Made by a program: the position numbers and the translations under genes | Part shown: piece after piece, positions 1 to 9,518 of the stretch | Position numbering within the stretch: position 1 is the first letter of the stretch | Layout: every line of letters begins with the position of its first letter | The notes under the pieces: generated by a model | What the model saw: only the letters and a program-made list of their open reading frames with translations | Databases searched by the model: none | Told to the model about the DNA's origin: nothing | Assembly: GCA_947493885.1 (NCBI GenBank) | Contig: CANLTE010000004.1 | Span: 186,001-250,000 of the forward strand | DNA from: an uncultured Maribacter sp. | GTDB lineage: Bacteria; Bacteroidota; Bacteroidia; Flavobacteriales; Flavobacteriaceae | Direction of reading: 5' to 3' | Length of the DNA: 64,000 bases

Positions 1-228
1 AAAACTTTTGGTGAAAAAATGAAAGGATATTATACTTCGGAGGCTAATATTGTTGGTGTTGAGTCTAGAACATCATCTCCCGTTAGCATTCCTAGAAATG
101 AAAATTTAGAACACCCAGAAATTCAAGGACTATTTCCGTGTGGTGAAGGTGGCGGTTACGCTGGCGGAATTGTTTCCGCGGCAATGGATGGTGAACGATG
201 CGCAGAAGCTGCAATTGTTGGGCTATAG
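1..228 (+). CDS. NAD(FAD)-dependent dehydrogenase, C-terminal fragment
   Basis: This is the last 75 codons of a gene that starts left of the window; the frame is open from base 1 to the stop at 226-228. The C-terminus carries GLFPCGEGGGYAGGIVSAAM, the FAD-binding end of the large FAD-dependent dehydrogenase family (COG2509-like), in which the glycine-rich GEG.GYAGGI segment closes over the flavin and is followed by a short helix (DGERCAEAAI). In this family the protein is usually about 500 residues and cytoplasmic; its physiological substrate is generally unknown. The fragment is too short to say more. A helicase gene follows 40 bases downstream on the same strand. Confidence 0.75.
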   Translation, partial: KTFGEKMKGYYTSEANIVGVESRTSSPVSIPRNENLEHPEIQGLFPCGEGGGYAGGIVSAAMDGERCAEAAIVGL

Positions 229-268
229 TCAAACATTAGCTGTATCTTCGCAACTTATCTAACCATAC

Positions 269-1543
269 ATGACATTTAAAGACCTAGGTATTGCCCAGCC
301 TATTCAAAAAGCAATTAGTCAACAAGGATATGTAAATCCTACCCCTATACAACAACAAGCAATTCCTATTTTACTTAACCGAAAAGACCTTTTAGGTGTT
401 GCCCAGACAGGTACCGGAAAAACTGCTGCTTTTAGTATACCTATTATACACCATTTACATAACGATACCAATCAAGCCAAAGGGCGAAAAAAAATAAAGG
501 CATTAATAGTAACTCCAACAAGAGAACTTGCTATTCAAATAGCAGAAAACTTTACAGCATATAGTGTGCATACCTCAATCAAAAATACAGTGATTTTTGG
601 TGGCGTAAAGCAACAACGACAGGTGAACGCTTTGCGAAACGGTGTTGATGCACTAATTGCTACCCCTGGACGTTTGTTGGATCTAATGAATCAGGGTATT
701 TTATCTCTCAGAGATATTGAGTATGTTGTTTTAGATGAAGCTGACCAAATGTTAGACATGGGGTTTATTCATGATATTAAAAAAATAATAGCAAAACTTC
801 CTACACAAAGACAATCACTATTCTTCTCAGCAACCATGCCTAAAGACATTGTTGAACTGTCAAAAAAAATGTTAGGTGATTTTGAACGGGTAACTATAAA
901 ACCTAAACAAGCTACTGCTGAAAAAGTGGAACAGGGTCTTTACTTTGTAAACAAATCAAATAAAGTAAAATTACTTACACATTTACTTCAGGAAAAACCA
1001 AATGATTCGGTTCTAATATTTTCAAGAACAAAACATGGTGCAAATAAAATTGTAAAAAAACTTGCGCAAGCAGATATTAAGTCTGCTGCCATACATGGCA
1101 ATAAATCACAAACAGCTAGGCAAAAAGCCTTGGGCGATTTTAAAGATGGCAATTTAAATGTTTTAGTCGCTACTGATATCGCAGCAAGAGGTATTGATGT
1201 GGAAGAGCTCTCGTTAGTTATTAATTACGATTTACCCAATGTCCCTGAAACTTATGTTCATAGAATTGGTAGAACAGGTAGAGCTAGCGCCAGCGGTATA
1301 GCCATATCTTTTTGCGATGTTGAAGAACGCCCATATTTAAAAGATATAGAAAAGCTTATTAAACAAGAAGTACCAAGAATGCCTGAACATCCTTTTATGG
1401 ATGACCTTGAGACCACACTCCCTCTTAAAGAAAAACAACAGCCAAAAAACAACGGAGCTAAACATAAAAACAAGCAAAGGAGCAAGCACAATTACCGAGG
1501 TAAAAATAATCGCAATTCCAGACCTTCTAAATCAAAAGAATAA
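269..1543 (+). CDS. DEAD-box ATP-dependent RNA helicase (RhlE-like)
   Basis: The 424-residue protein shows all DEAD-box helicase motifs: Q-motif PTPIQ (24-28), Walker A AQTGTGKT (45-52), PTREL (83-87), TPGR (132-135), DEAD (156-159), SAT (187-189) and a C-terminal HRIGRTGR. A basic, low-complexity tail (about 395-424, rich in K, N, R, S) follows the two RecA-like lobes and probably binds RNA. Such enzymes unwind short RNA duplexes using ATP in ribosome assembly and mRNA turnover, and are often induced by cold. Length and tail fit the RhlE branch common in Bacteroidota; assignment to one specific paralogue is not possible from sequence reading alone. It stands alone, with a cyclase gene convergent 33 bases downstream. 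Confidence 0.93.
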   Translation: MTFKDLGIAQPIQKAISQQGYVNPTPIQQQAIPILLNRKDLLGVAQTGTGKTAAFSIPIIHHLHNDTNQAKGRKKIKALIVTPTRELAIQIAENFTAYSVHTSIKNTVIFGGVKQQRQVNALRNGVDALIATPGRLLDLMNQGILSLRDIEYVVLDEADQMLDMGFIHDIKKIIAKLPTQRQSLFFSATMPKDIVELSKKMLGDFERVTIKPKQATAEKVEQGLYFVNKSNKVKLLTHLLQEKPNDSVLIFSRTKHGANKIVKKLAQADIKSAAIHGNKSQTARQKALGDFKDGNLNVLVATDIAARGIDVEELSLVINYDLPNVPETYVHRIGRTGRASASGIAISFCDVEERPYLKDIEKLIKQEVPRMPEHPFMDDLETTLPLKEKQQPKNNGAKHKNKQRSKHNYRGKNNRNSRPSKSKE

Positions 1544-1576
1544 GACTACCATATTTACAAAAAGAGTAAAAGTTTT

Positions 1577-2674
1577 CTAAGAAAAAATCACGCTATACAG
1601 CTGTATTTCATCCTTTTTCCCACGTAAAGTAAGCTTGCCTATTTTAGAGTACGTTATTGGGTCTTTTTTTTGTAATTCTTTCAACAGGTCTCCAGAAATT
1701 AAGGCCTTTGCATTATAAGTATTACATTCTTCTTGTATTCTAGCCGTAGTGTTTAATACATCACCTGTATATATAAGCTCTTTTTTAATAATACCTATTT
1801 CACCAATGGTAACTTCTCCGATATGATAACCCGCTTTAAATTCTGGTAGTAAACCATATTGTTCTTCATAACGTACTTTATTTTTTTCTAATACTTTAGA
1901 TATTTTAGAAAAACACTCTATACAATTATTCTTATAAATACCATCTTTTAGAGACCAAGTAATAACAATCTCATCTCCCACATATTGATAAATTACTCCT
2001 GCGGTTTCTAAAATTGCATCTGTCATGTCCTCATAATATGACTTTAACAAATGAAAATATTTTTCATGCCCGATTTGCTCCGCAATACTTGTGGAAGATT
2101 TCATATCAAGAAACATAAAAATTCTGGTTTCCTGCTTTGGATTATGATATTTTCCAAAGGAATAATTATATAAAACACTATTCCCTAAATAAGCACGTAT
2201 TTCAGAATAAAACAAGGCAACATCTAAAATTACACTAGCATAAACAACAACACTCCAAAACGAAAACTTTTGCATGAACAAAAACAACCTTCCCCAAACA
2301 AAAGGAGAAAAAAGAGAGCTATTATAACGTTCAATATTCACAACAACTATGTTTAGTGAAAGAAAAACAATAATAAAAAGCATGTAAAAAACACTCTTGA
2401 AAATTATTTTCGCCTTAAAAGAATTTCGCTCAAACAAACGCCTAAACCACAGCACCTCTACAGCCCCCTGAATTAACCCTGTAATAAAACTTCCCGCGCA
2501 AATAAAAATTAGCGAGGTTTTGTAATCGTATTTATCACCTGTGGTTGGATAATGAGTACTATCTCCAAGTAATCCGTATTCTATAAAAACATAGATTAAT
2601 CCAAAAATTAACCATATCCCAGCAAAGGTTATAATCTGTTCAAAATTTCTAATATATTTTGGATGAATTTTCAC
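1577..2674 (-). CDS. membrane-anchored class III adenylate/guanylate cyclase
   Basis: The N-terminal half contains several hydrophobic segments (for example GIWLIFGLIYVFIEYG and SVFYMLFIIVFLSLNIVVV), followed by a cytoplasmic class III cyclase domain. The domain starts at MFLDMKSSTSIAEQ, where the aspartate is the expected first metal ligand, and has YVGDEIVITW, where the second metal-binding aspartate sits in the beta-hairpin. It would make a cyclic nucleotide from ATP or GTP. No ATG is in frame near the start: TTG at 2683 and GTG at 2674 are the options, and I chose GTG. A perfect -7-type element lies just upstream, so the mRNA leader would be extremely short. Substrate specificity and effector are not visible; a Crp/Fnr protein is encoded 10 kb away but nothing links the two. 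Confidence 0.85.
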   Translation of the reverse strand: MKIHPKYIRNFEQIITFAGIWLIFGLIYVFIEYGLLGDSTHYPTTGDKYDYKTSLIFICAGSFITGLIQGAVEVLWFRRLFERNSFKAKIIFKSVFYMLFIIVFLSLNIVVVNIERYNSSLFSPFVWGRLFLFMQKFSFWSVVVYASVILDVALFYSEIRAYLGNSVLYNYSFGKYHNPKQETRIFMFLDMKSSTSIAEQIGHEKYFHLLKSYYEDMTDAILETAGVIYQYVGDEIVITWSLKDGIYKNNCIECFSKISKVLEKNKVRYEEQYGLLPEFKAGYHIGEVTIGEIGIIKKELIYTGDVLNTTARIQEECNTYNAKALISGDLLKELQKKDPITYSKIGKLTLRGKKDEIQLYSVIFS

Positions 2675-2680
2675 GAAAAA

Positions 2681-2688
2681 CAAAGATA
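2681..2688 (-). promoter_or_regulatory. candidate -7 promoter element of the cyclase gene
   Basis: On the minus strand this reads TATCTTTG, a perfect match to the Bacteroidota -7 consensus TAnnTTTG. It ends only 6 bases before the GTG chosen as the start. If used, transcription would begin at or within a few bases of the start codon, giving a leaderless or nearly leaderless message. I see no clear -33 TTG at the right distance, so this remains tentative. Confidence 0.35.
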
Positions 2689-2855
2689 CTTATTGAAATC
2701 TTTATATATATGGTGAAGTTACCATTCTTTGAAAAAAAAGAACATCTCCTACAATGTTAAACCTGAGTTAATTGTAAAAAAATAGTGACAAGGGTGCAAC
2801 CTTTTATACTTTCTTTTGTCTATAAAATCGTAAACCTTAATGCAAATAATAAATT

Positions 2856-5255
2856 ATGCCTAAAAAAACTAAATTGGTACATCAAAAAAAACAAATTGTA
2901 TGTGCCTTTCTCTTGCTTTTAAGTTGCTTTGTTCACGCTCAAGAGAATTATTCCATTAATGGAACAGTATCCGATGCTGCAAATGGTGAAACGCTTTTTG
3001 GGGCATCCGTATTTTTAAAAGGTACTACAACGGGTGTTATTACAAACGAATACGGTTTCTACTCACTTACCGCGGCTAAAGGTAACTACACATTAATAAT
3101 TTCATATGTAGGCTTCGAAGAAAAAAGTATTGATATCGTTTTAGACAAAAACCAAAAGCTAAACTTTGAAATTAAAGAATTTGCCACCCAATTAGACGAG
3201 GTAGTTTTAACAGCCGACGAAAAAGAGCATGTTAATATTAGGCAACCAGAAATGAGTGTCAACAAACTTAACATTAAAACGGTTAAACAAATGCCCGTTG
3301 TACTCGGTGAGGTAGACATAATTAAGTCACTGCAAATGCTACCAGGGGTAACCAACAATGGAGAAGGCTCTAGCGGTTTTAATGTAAGAGGTGGAGCTGT
3401 TGACCAAAACCTTGTGCTTTTGGATGAAGCTATTATTTACAATACCTCTCACCTATTGGGTTTCTTCTCTGTTTTTAATGCAGATGCAATTAAAGATATA
3501 AAATTACACAAAGGAGGGATTCCTGCTAAATTTGGAGGTAGAGTTTCTTCTGTTTTAGACGTTAGACAAAAAGATGGTAATAATAAAAGATTTGCCGCCG
3601 CTGGAGGTATTGGCTTAATATCTAGTAGGTTAGCATTAGAGGGCCCTATGTTCAACAAAAATGGCTCTTTCTTGGTTGCAGGAAGGTCTTCATATGTTAA
3701 TTTATTTCTTGCAGCTTCAAACAATAAAAACAGAGTTGGATTTTATGATTTAAACTTAAAAAGCAACTATAAACTAAGTGAAAACAACAAGCTTTACCTC
3801 TCTGGTTATTTCGGAAGAGATAAGTTTAAACTTGGAAGTTCTTTTGAAACTACATACGGTAATGCTTCAGGAAACTTAAGATGGAATCATATTTTTAATG
3901 AAAGACTTTTCTCTAACCTATCAGCAATTTATAGCAGATACGATTATGATATTGGTATTTTAATTGAAGAGTTTGATTGGATTTCCTCAATTGACAACTA
4001 CAACTTAAAGTATGATTTTAAATATTATGCCAGTGATAAGTTTAAACTAGATTTTGGAGCAAGTGGTATATATTATCATTTTAACCCTGGCCAAATAAAA
4101 CCTACCTCTGCCTCCTCTTCCGTAAATGCTATGAAGTTAGACCAGAAAAAAGCCTATGAAACTGGTTTATATGTAACCGCAGAACACAAAATAACAGACA
4201 AGTTAACAGCTCAATATGGTCTACGACACAGCTACTTTAACAGACTAGGTGGACAGCCAATGCAAGACTATATTAACAATCAACCTGTAACATACAACAA
4301 CACTTTAGGTATTTACGAAAGAGGTGAAGCCAGTGGAGAAACTAACTACGAAAAAGGAAAATCAATTGCCAATTATGGTAATTTTGAGCCACGAGCTGCT
4401 CTAGCGTACGAATTAAAGAATGAGTCCTCCGTTAAACTTGGATATTCTAGATCTGCCCAGTATATACACTTACTATCCAACACGACTTCTGTAACTCCAT
4501 TAGATGTTTGGACACCTAGTGGTAAATACATAAAACCTCAACTATCTGACCAATTTGCCGTTGGCTATTTTAAAAACTTTAATGAAGAGGATTATTCTTT
4601 AGAAGTTGAAACCTATTACAAGACCACAGATAATCGTATTGACTATATAGATGGGTCTGATTTAATTGGTAATAATACCATTGAAACTGAAATTTTAAAC
4701 GGAGAATCAAGAGCATATGGTCTTGAAGTTTTATTCCGAAAAAATACTGGAAAATTTACAGGTTGGATTTCATATACCCTTTCTAAATCTGAACAAAGAA
4801 CAAAAGATGAAAACGCTGGTGGACCAGGTATAAGTAGTGGAAATTGGTATAGTACACCTTATGACCGATTACATGATTTATCAGCTACTGGATCTTTTCA
4901 ATTAAACAAAAAATGGTCCTTTAGTGCTAATTTTGCACTACAATCAGGTAGACCTGTAACGTATCCTAACGGACAATATGAATATGAGGGTCTTTCTATT
5001 GCTAGTTATTCGGATAGAAACTCTGATAGATTACCACTTTATCACAGACTAGATTTGTCGGCAACATACAAGCCAAACAAAAAACCAAATAGACGTTGGA
5101 AGGGAGAATGGGTTTTTGGTATTTACAATGCCTATAACCGAAAAAATGCAGCATCAATATCATTTGGTCAAAACACAGATACTGGTGTAAACGAAGCCAC
5201 AAGAACTGCCATTTTTGGAATGGTACCCTCTGCAACCTATAACTTTAAATTTTAA
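2856..5255 (+). CDS. TonB-dependent receptor with carboxypeptidase-regulatory-like domain
   Basis: A 799-residue outer-membrane receptor. It begins with a signal peptide (basic start, then CAFLLLLSCFVHAQ with cleavage after AQ), then a CarboxypepD_reg-like/CNA-B-type beta-sandwich (about 32-115), a TonB plug domain (about 140-235, with GFNVRGG and FGGRVSSVLDV), and a 22-strand barrel ending in the aromatic residue of YNFKF. Receptors of this type import scarce ligands through the outer membrane using TonB/ExbBD energy. It is not SusC-like in length or plug sequence, and no SusD follows; instead a DUF4249 lipoprotein starts 4 bases after its stop. The pair is common in Bacteroidota; the ligand is unknown. 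Confidence 0.92.
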   Translation: MPKKTKLVHQKKQIVCAFLLLLSCFVHAQENYSINGTVSDAANGETLFGASVFLKGTTTGVITNEYGFYSLTAAKGNYTLIISYVGFEEKSIDIVLDKNQKLNFEIKEFATQLDEVVLTADEKEHVNIRQPEMSVNKLNIKTVKQMPVVLGEVDIIKSLQMLPGVTNNGEGSSGFNVRGGAVDQNLVLLDEAIIYNTSHLLGFFSVFNADAIKDIKLHKGGIPAKFGGRVSSVLDVRQKDGNNKRFAAAGGIGLISSRLALEGPMFNKNGSFLVAGRSSYVNLFLAASNNKNRVGFYDLNLKSNYKLSENNKLYLSGYFGRDKFKLGSSFETTYGNASGNLRWNHIFNERLFSNLSAIYSRYDYDIGILIEEFDWISSIDNYNLKYDFKYYASDKFKLDFGASGIYYHFNPGQIKPTSASSSVNAMKLDQKKAYETGLYVTAEHKITDKLTAQYGLRHSYFNRLGGQPMQDYINNQPVTYNNTLGIYERGEASGETNYEKGKSIANYGNFEPRAALAYELKNESSVKLGYSRSAQYIHLLSNTTSVTPLDVWTPSGKYIKPQLSDQFAVGYFKNFNEEDYSLEVETYYKTTDNRIDYIDGSDLIGNNTIETEILNGESRAYGLEVLFRKNTGKFTGWISYTLSKSEQRTKDENAGGPGISSGNWYSTPYDRLHDLSATGSFQLNKKWSFSANFALQSGRPVTYPNGQYEYEGLSIASYSDRNSDRLPLYHRLDLSATYKPNKKPNRRWKGEWVFGIYNAYNRKNAASISFGQNTDTGVNEATRTAIFGMVPSATYNFKF

Positions 5256-5258
5256 GAC

Positions 5259-6098
5259 ATGAAATTATATATAAAAATTACAGTCCTATTAATTATTGCA
5301 AGCTTTATCTCTTGTGAAGACGTAATTGATGTTGACTTACAGACCGAAGAACCAAGACTAACTGTTGAAGCTTCTATAGATTGGGAAAAAGGAACTACCG
5401 GAAATAATCAGACCATAAAGTTATCCACTTCTTCAGAATACTTTGATAAGGATAGAAATAATGCCGTAACAAATGCAACAGTAATAGTAACCAACACGGA
5501 CACCAACGAGGAATTTATTTTCTCGAATCAAAACGATGGTAATTATACTATTAACAACTTTGTTCCGATTATAAATAACACTTATAGTTTAGAAATCATT
5601 TACAACGGAGAAACTTACGAGGCTACAGAAAAATTAATCCCTGTTGTAGATGTTAAAGATGTTAGACAATCAACTGAAAAAGGTTTTGATGATGAAGCCT
5701 TAGAAGTTAATGTTGTGTTTGACGACCCAGAAGATGAAGACAACTTTTATTTATTTAAATATAAAGAAGAAGGCGACTTATTATACGAATTAGAGGACGT
5801 TGATGATGAATTTGTTAATGGCAATGAAGTAAGTTGGTGGTACGAAAAAGATGATGAAGATGAAGACGAAGAAAACTTTATAGCAGGAGATAGAGTATTT
5901 ATAGAAATGTACGGCATATCTGAAGGTTACTTTAACTACATCAGGACTTTAATAGAACAATCAGAAGGTGTTGGATTGTTTGGGTCAATACCTGTTGCAT
6001 TAAAAGGAAACTGTATAAATGTTACCAATAAAGATAACTACGCACATGGTTTTTTCCGACTCACTCAAGTCGTTAAAACTAATTATATTTTTGAGTGA
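5259..6098 (+). CDS. DUF4249 family lipoprotein paired with TonB receptor
   Basis: The 279-residue product has a short lipoprotein signal (hydrophobic stretch to IASFISC, lipidated Cys at about 19) followed by EDVIDVDLQTEEPRLTVEA, typical of DUF4249 proteins. The N-terminal part looks like beta-sandwich (TNATVIVTNTDTNEEF). The middle is unusually acidic: about 30 Asp/Glu between residues 155 and 210, with runs such as DDEDEDEEN, which could bind divalent cations (inference). The gene starts 4 bases after the receptor stop, so the two are almost certainly co-transcribed and may form a surface receptor complex. No substrate can be named. Confidence 0.85.
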   Translation: MKLYIKITVLLIIASFISCEDVIDVDLQTEEPRLTVEASIDWEKGTTGNNQTIKLSTSSEYFDKDRNNAVTNATVIVTNTDTNEEFIFSNQNDGNYTINNFVPIINNTYSLEIIYNGETYEATEKLIPVVDVKDVRQSTEKGFDDEALEVNVVFDDPEDEDNFYLFKYKEEGDLLYELEDVDDEFVNGNEVSWWYEKDDEDEDEENFIAGDRVFIEMYGISEGYFNYIRTLIEQSEGVGLFGSIPVALKGNCINVTNKDNYAHGFFRLTQVVKTNYIFE

Positions 6099-6120
6099 TT
6101 ATTTTTGGTTTTTGGTTGGA

Positions 6121-6153
6121 AGCGGGATAACACTATTGTTATCCCGCTTTTTA
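6121..6153 (+). terminator. intrinsic terminator after TonB receptor/DUF4249 operon
   Basis: A perfect 11-bp stem (6121-6131 with 6138-6148, GC-rich half AGCGGG/CCCGCT) with a 6-base loop is followed by TTTTTATT. The T-run is only on the plus-strand side, so it terminates the receptor/DUF4249 transcript and not the opposing gene. Confidence 0.9.
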
Positions 6154-6159
6154 TTAAAG

Positions 6160-8322
6160 TTATAAATTATCCAATTGATTACTCTTTTTATCTGCGCTAA
6201 TAGTCCAAAAGAAGCCAACAAAGAAAAAAGAATCCGAGGTTGGCCGAATAGCTCGTCTATCAAAATCACCTACTGCATCTGGTTCGTTTGCATATTGATA
6301 ACCATTTATATTATTAAAGCTTAAAACATTGTTTACTGAAAAATACAGAATTTTTTGAGGTGATATTAAGTATGCCCAATTAATACTTAGGTTGTTATAA
6401 CTTTTGGTTTTTTCTGCCATAAATCTCGTAGAATTTGGATTATTATAATACCTCCCTGAGGCAAAATTATAAGAAGCACCAACTTGCGAACGCCAATCTT
6501 CTATCCAATATTTAGTTACTAGAGAAAAATTGTGCTTTGGTGCAAAATCAGGAGTAGCTCTTTCTCTAAAACTTAAATAATCACGCTCCGTGTTTAAGTA
6601 AGAATAAGATACCCAGTAATCTAGATTTTTAATGTTTTTATTATCCCTCCAGAAAAGGTCTAATCCCGATGAATACCCATCCCCTGCGTTACTATAAACA
6701 CTATTAAATTGAGGTTCAGGTGTATCATACTTTACGAGATTGTTATACCGCTTATAAAATGCCTCAGCCCTAAAAGTTTTTCCATCATTTAAATATTGGT
6801 AGTTTAAAACATAATGCGATGTTTTTTCAGATTTTAGTGAGTTGTCAAATTTCAAATATGCGGTTAAAGGGTTTTGATAAAAATCACCATAGGCCAATGA
6901 AAACTGCCCTTTATCGCTACTTTTATATGCCAAAGAAACTCTGGGCGATAATGTAAAATCATCTAAAATTTCAGAATGCTCTCCTCTTAGTCCTAGTTTC
7001 ACTGCAAAACGATTACTAAAAAATATATCGGCCTCTGTAAAAACACCACTTAAATTGTCATCCAAAGAGCTCGTAAATTCTAAATCTTCTATAGTATTTA
7101 ATTTATCATCATAACGTGTTGCAAAATGCTCTGCTCCAAAATTTAGCTGAAAACGATTGCTAAAACTCTTTCTTAATTTAAGCTTTAGATGTGATGCGGT
7201 TTCCTCTATTTTTATAACATCTGTCTCAAAACCAATATTATTTTTATCCGAAGAAATACTTGCACCACTTGATAATGTCCATTCGTTATCAAAAAAATAA
7301 CGGTATGACGTATTAAAATACAAATTGTTGTTTTTCAATGTAAAACCTACAAAATCATCAAAATTAATATCCTCTTGCTCAATATCAAGATTTGTGTAGT
7401 TAAAGCTAGTATATAGTTTAAGCATACTTTTTTCTCCCTTGTTACGATATACAGCTTCACCAGAAAGAGATTCATAGGGTTTATTCCACTTTACGCCTTG
7501 ATCATCAGGTAACAATTTTTGATAAGGAGCTAAATTTATATATGATGTATTAATACTTAATGATTGGTTATCCCATATCTCTGTATGTCCCAAACCTCCC
7601 CCAACAGACATTATGGAAACATCTGTTTTTTCCTGTTTTGGCAAATCTGTAGTGTTTAGTAACAAAACACTTGATAAAGCCTGACCATATTCTGCTGAAT
7701 ATCCGCCGGTACTAAAGGTTATTCCTTTAAACAAAAAGGGAGAAAATCTGCCCCTTGTAGGCATATTGTTTGCGGTAGCGCTAAACGGCTGAAAAACACG
7801 TAAACCATCAATAAAAACCTGAGTTTCTTCAGCTCTCCCGCCACGAACAAACAACCTACCGTCCTCACTCACAGTACTTGTTCCTGGCAGAGTTTGTAAT
7901 GCTCCTAAAAAATCTCCTAAAGCACCCGCAGTGGTTACAATATCTAATGGTTTTAAAACAGAAACTTTAGAGTTATCGCCTGCTTTAAATGTACCCGCAC
8001 TTAATGTAACTCCTGTAAGTTGATTAATAGCTTCTCTTAGTGAAAAGGAAACATCGCTAAACATAGTAACATTCCTTGGTTCATAATAAGTTTCATATGA
8101 AATCATGGAAATTACCAAAGTTTGTGTTCCAGTTTCTGAGGTCTCAAATGAAAATTTACCATCGGCCGAGGTTGAAGCTCCATCATATGTTCCTTCTAAA
8201 TATACATTAGCTCCTACTAAAGGAACTCCTTTGTTATTTGTAACAATACCGGATACTGTAGTTTGGGCAGATATAGCTATTGATACTAAACTTATAATTA
8301 CTGCCGAGATGATTTTAAACAT
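6160..8322 (-). CDS. TonB-dependent receptor, stand-alone
   Basis: A 720-residue outer-membrane receptor. A signal peptide (MFKIISAVIISLVSIAISAQ) is followed by a CarboxypepD_reg-like domain (GIVTNNKGVPLVGANVYLEG, about 24-105), a plug domain (about 110-225, with GRLFVRGGRAEETQVFIDGL) and a beta-barrel. The plug motif VRGGRAEETQVFIDG resembles the outer-membrane receptors for ferrienterochelin and colicins/CirA group rather than SusC. No accessory lipoprotein or regulator is adjacent on its strand. The oxyR gene is divergent from it, 226 bases away; a shared role in metal or oxidative-stress homeostasis is possible but not shown. The ligand is unknown. Confidence 0.9.
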   Translation of the reverse strand: MFKIISAVIISLVSIAISAQTTVSGIVTNNKGVPLVGANVYLEGTYDGASTSADGKFSFETSETGTQTLVISMISYETYYEPRNVTMFSDVSFSLREAINQLTGVTLSAGTFKAGDNSKVSVLKPLDIVTTAGALGDFLGALQTLPGTSTVSEDGRLFVRGGRAEETQVFIDGLRVFQPFSATANNMPTRGRFSPFLFKGITFSTGGYSAEYGQALSSVLLLNTTDLPKQEKTDVSIMSVGGGLGHTEIWDNQSLSINTSYINLAPYQKLLPDDQGVKWNKPYESLSGEAVYRNKGEKSMLKLYTSFNYTNLDIEQEDINFDDFVGFTLKNNNLYFNTSYRYFFDNEWTLSSGASISSDKNNIGFETDVIKIEETASHLKLKLRKSFSNRFQLNFGAEHFATRYDDKLNTIEDLEFTSSLDDNLSGVFTEADIFFSNRFAVKLGLRGEHSEILDDFTLSPRVSLAYKSSDKGQFSLAYGDFYQNPLTAYLKFDNSLKSEKTSHYVLNYQYLNDGKTFRAEAFYKRYNNLVKYDTPEPQFNSVYSNAGDGYSSGLDLFWRDNKNIKNLDYWVSYSYLNTERDYLSFRERATPDFAPKHNFSLVTKYWIEDWRSQVGASYNFASGRYYNNPNSTRFMAEKTKSYNNLSINWAYLISPQKILYFSVNNVLSFNNINGYQYANEPDAVGDFDRRAIRPTSDSFFFVGFFWTISADKKSNQLDNL

Positions 8323-8548
8323 TTGCTTGTTGTTTTAAATTGACAAGACAAAAGTGCAAACCGCTTAAAACCAATACTAAATTTATGTACCCAACTGATG
8401 AATAAAAGGTCTGAAATGAATAATTAAACGAACTCACCTTATAAACCATAAACTCATTTGCTTCACATTTACAGCATAAAATAATCACATGTTATAATGG
8501 AAATCTATAGATAATATTGATACCTTTACTGCTTATAATTTATAGCAT

Positions 8549-9490
8549 ATGACCATTACGCAATTACAATATGTAATAGCCGTTGCAGAGTATCAAAATT
8601 TCACTCTTGCTGCGGAAAAAAGTTTTGTAACTCAACCTACTTTAAGTATGCAGGTTCAAAAACTTGAAGATGAATTAGATGTACAAATTTTTGACCGTGG
8701 AAAAAAACCTATCTCTATAACTGAAGTTGGTAAAAAAATTGTTGCACAGGCAAAGAATATTGTAAACGAGGCTGATAGAATTAAAGACATTGTTGATCAA
8801 GAAAAAGGGTTCATCGGTGGTGATTTTGTTTTAGGGATAATTCCCACGATAATGCCAACATTACTTCCCATGTTTCTAAAAGCTTTTATTAACAGGTTCC
8901 CTAAAGTTAACCTTATTATTAAAGAATTAACTACCGAAAGTATTATTCAAAATTTACACGACGGACATATTGATGCCGCAATTGCAGCCACTCCTTTAGA
9001 AATTGAATACATTAAGGAACGCCCATTGTATTATGAACCTTTTGTTGGTTATGTTCCTAAAAATCATAGATTAAGTAATCAAAAAAAACTGTCTCCAGAG
9101 GATTTAAACATTGAGGATATTTTGTTGCTCCAAGACGGGCATTGTTTTAGGGATGGTGTGGTAAATTTATGTAAAGCCCCTAAAAATTATAACGACGATC
9201 ATTTTCAACTACAAAGTGGAAGTTTTGAAACACTTATAAATTTATCTAACGAAGGATTAGGAATGACACTTCTACCCTATTTAAATACTTTAGAGTTAGA
9301 CCAAACCAAAAAGCAGTATTTAAAATATTTTATGGACCCTTCACCTGCTCGTGAGGTTAGTCTAATTTATCATAAAAGTGAATTAAAAATGCAGATAACT
9401 GAAGCTCTTCGAGATGTTATCGCTAGCGTTGTACGTGGCGCTATAGCATTTCAGGATGTAAAAATAATAAGTCCTATCAATTCAAAATAA
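8549..9490 (+). CDS. oxyR: hydrogen-peroxide sensor regulator OxyR (LysR family)
   Basis: The 313-residue LysR-type protein has an N-terminal winged helix-turn-helix (1-60, LAAEKSFVTQPTLSMQVQKL) and a periplasmic-binding-like sensor domain. The segment GHCFRDGVVNLC places cysteines at residues 199 and 208, the same numbers as the peroxidatic and resolving cysteines of E. coli OxyR, and GHC.RD is the family signature around the reactive thiolate. Oxidation would form a disulfide and switch on antioxidant genes. It lies alone, divergent from a TonB receptor; the upstream region has TACCTTTA at 8521-8528, one base off the -7 consensus. No catalase or Ahp gene is in this window. Confidence 0.92.
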   Translation: MTITQLQYVIAVAEYQNFTLAAEKSFVTQPTLSMQVQKLEDELDVQIFDRGKKPISITEVGKKIVAQAKNIVNEADRIKDIVDQEKGFIGGDFVLGIIPTIMPTLLPMFLKAFINRFPKVNLIIKELTTESIIQNLHDGHIDAAIAATPLEIEYIKERPLYYEPFVGYVPKNHRLSNQKKLSPEDLNIEDILLLQDGHCFRDGVVNLCKAPKNYNDDHFQLQSGSFETLINLSNEGLGMTLLPYLNTLELDQTKKQYLKYFMDPSPAREVSLIYHKSELKMQITEALRDVIASVVRGAIAFQDVKIISPINSK

Positions 9491-9491
9491 A

Positions 9492-9518
9492 AAGCCACCC
9501 TCTCGGATGGCTTTTTTT
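9492..9518. terminator. bidirectional terminator between oxyR and a small gene
   Basis: The hairpin AAGCCACC...GGATGGCTT has 8 pairs with one C-A mismatch and a 4-5 base loop. Runs of T follow it on both strands (TTTTTTT on plus; TTTTTATTTT on minus). It overlaps the stop codon of the convergent small gene. Confidence 0.8.

Noticed and set aside
2856-6098. A SusC/SusD pair
   Set aside because: The receptor is 799 residues rather than about 1,000, and its partner is DUF4249, not SusD; the same holds for the second receptor at 6160-8322.
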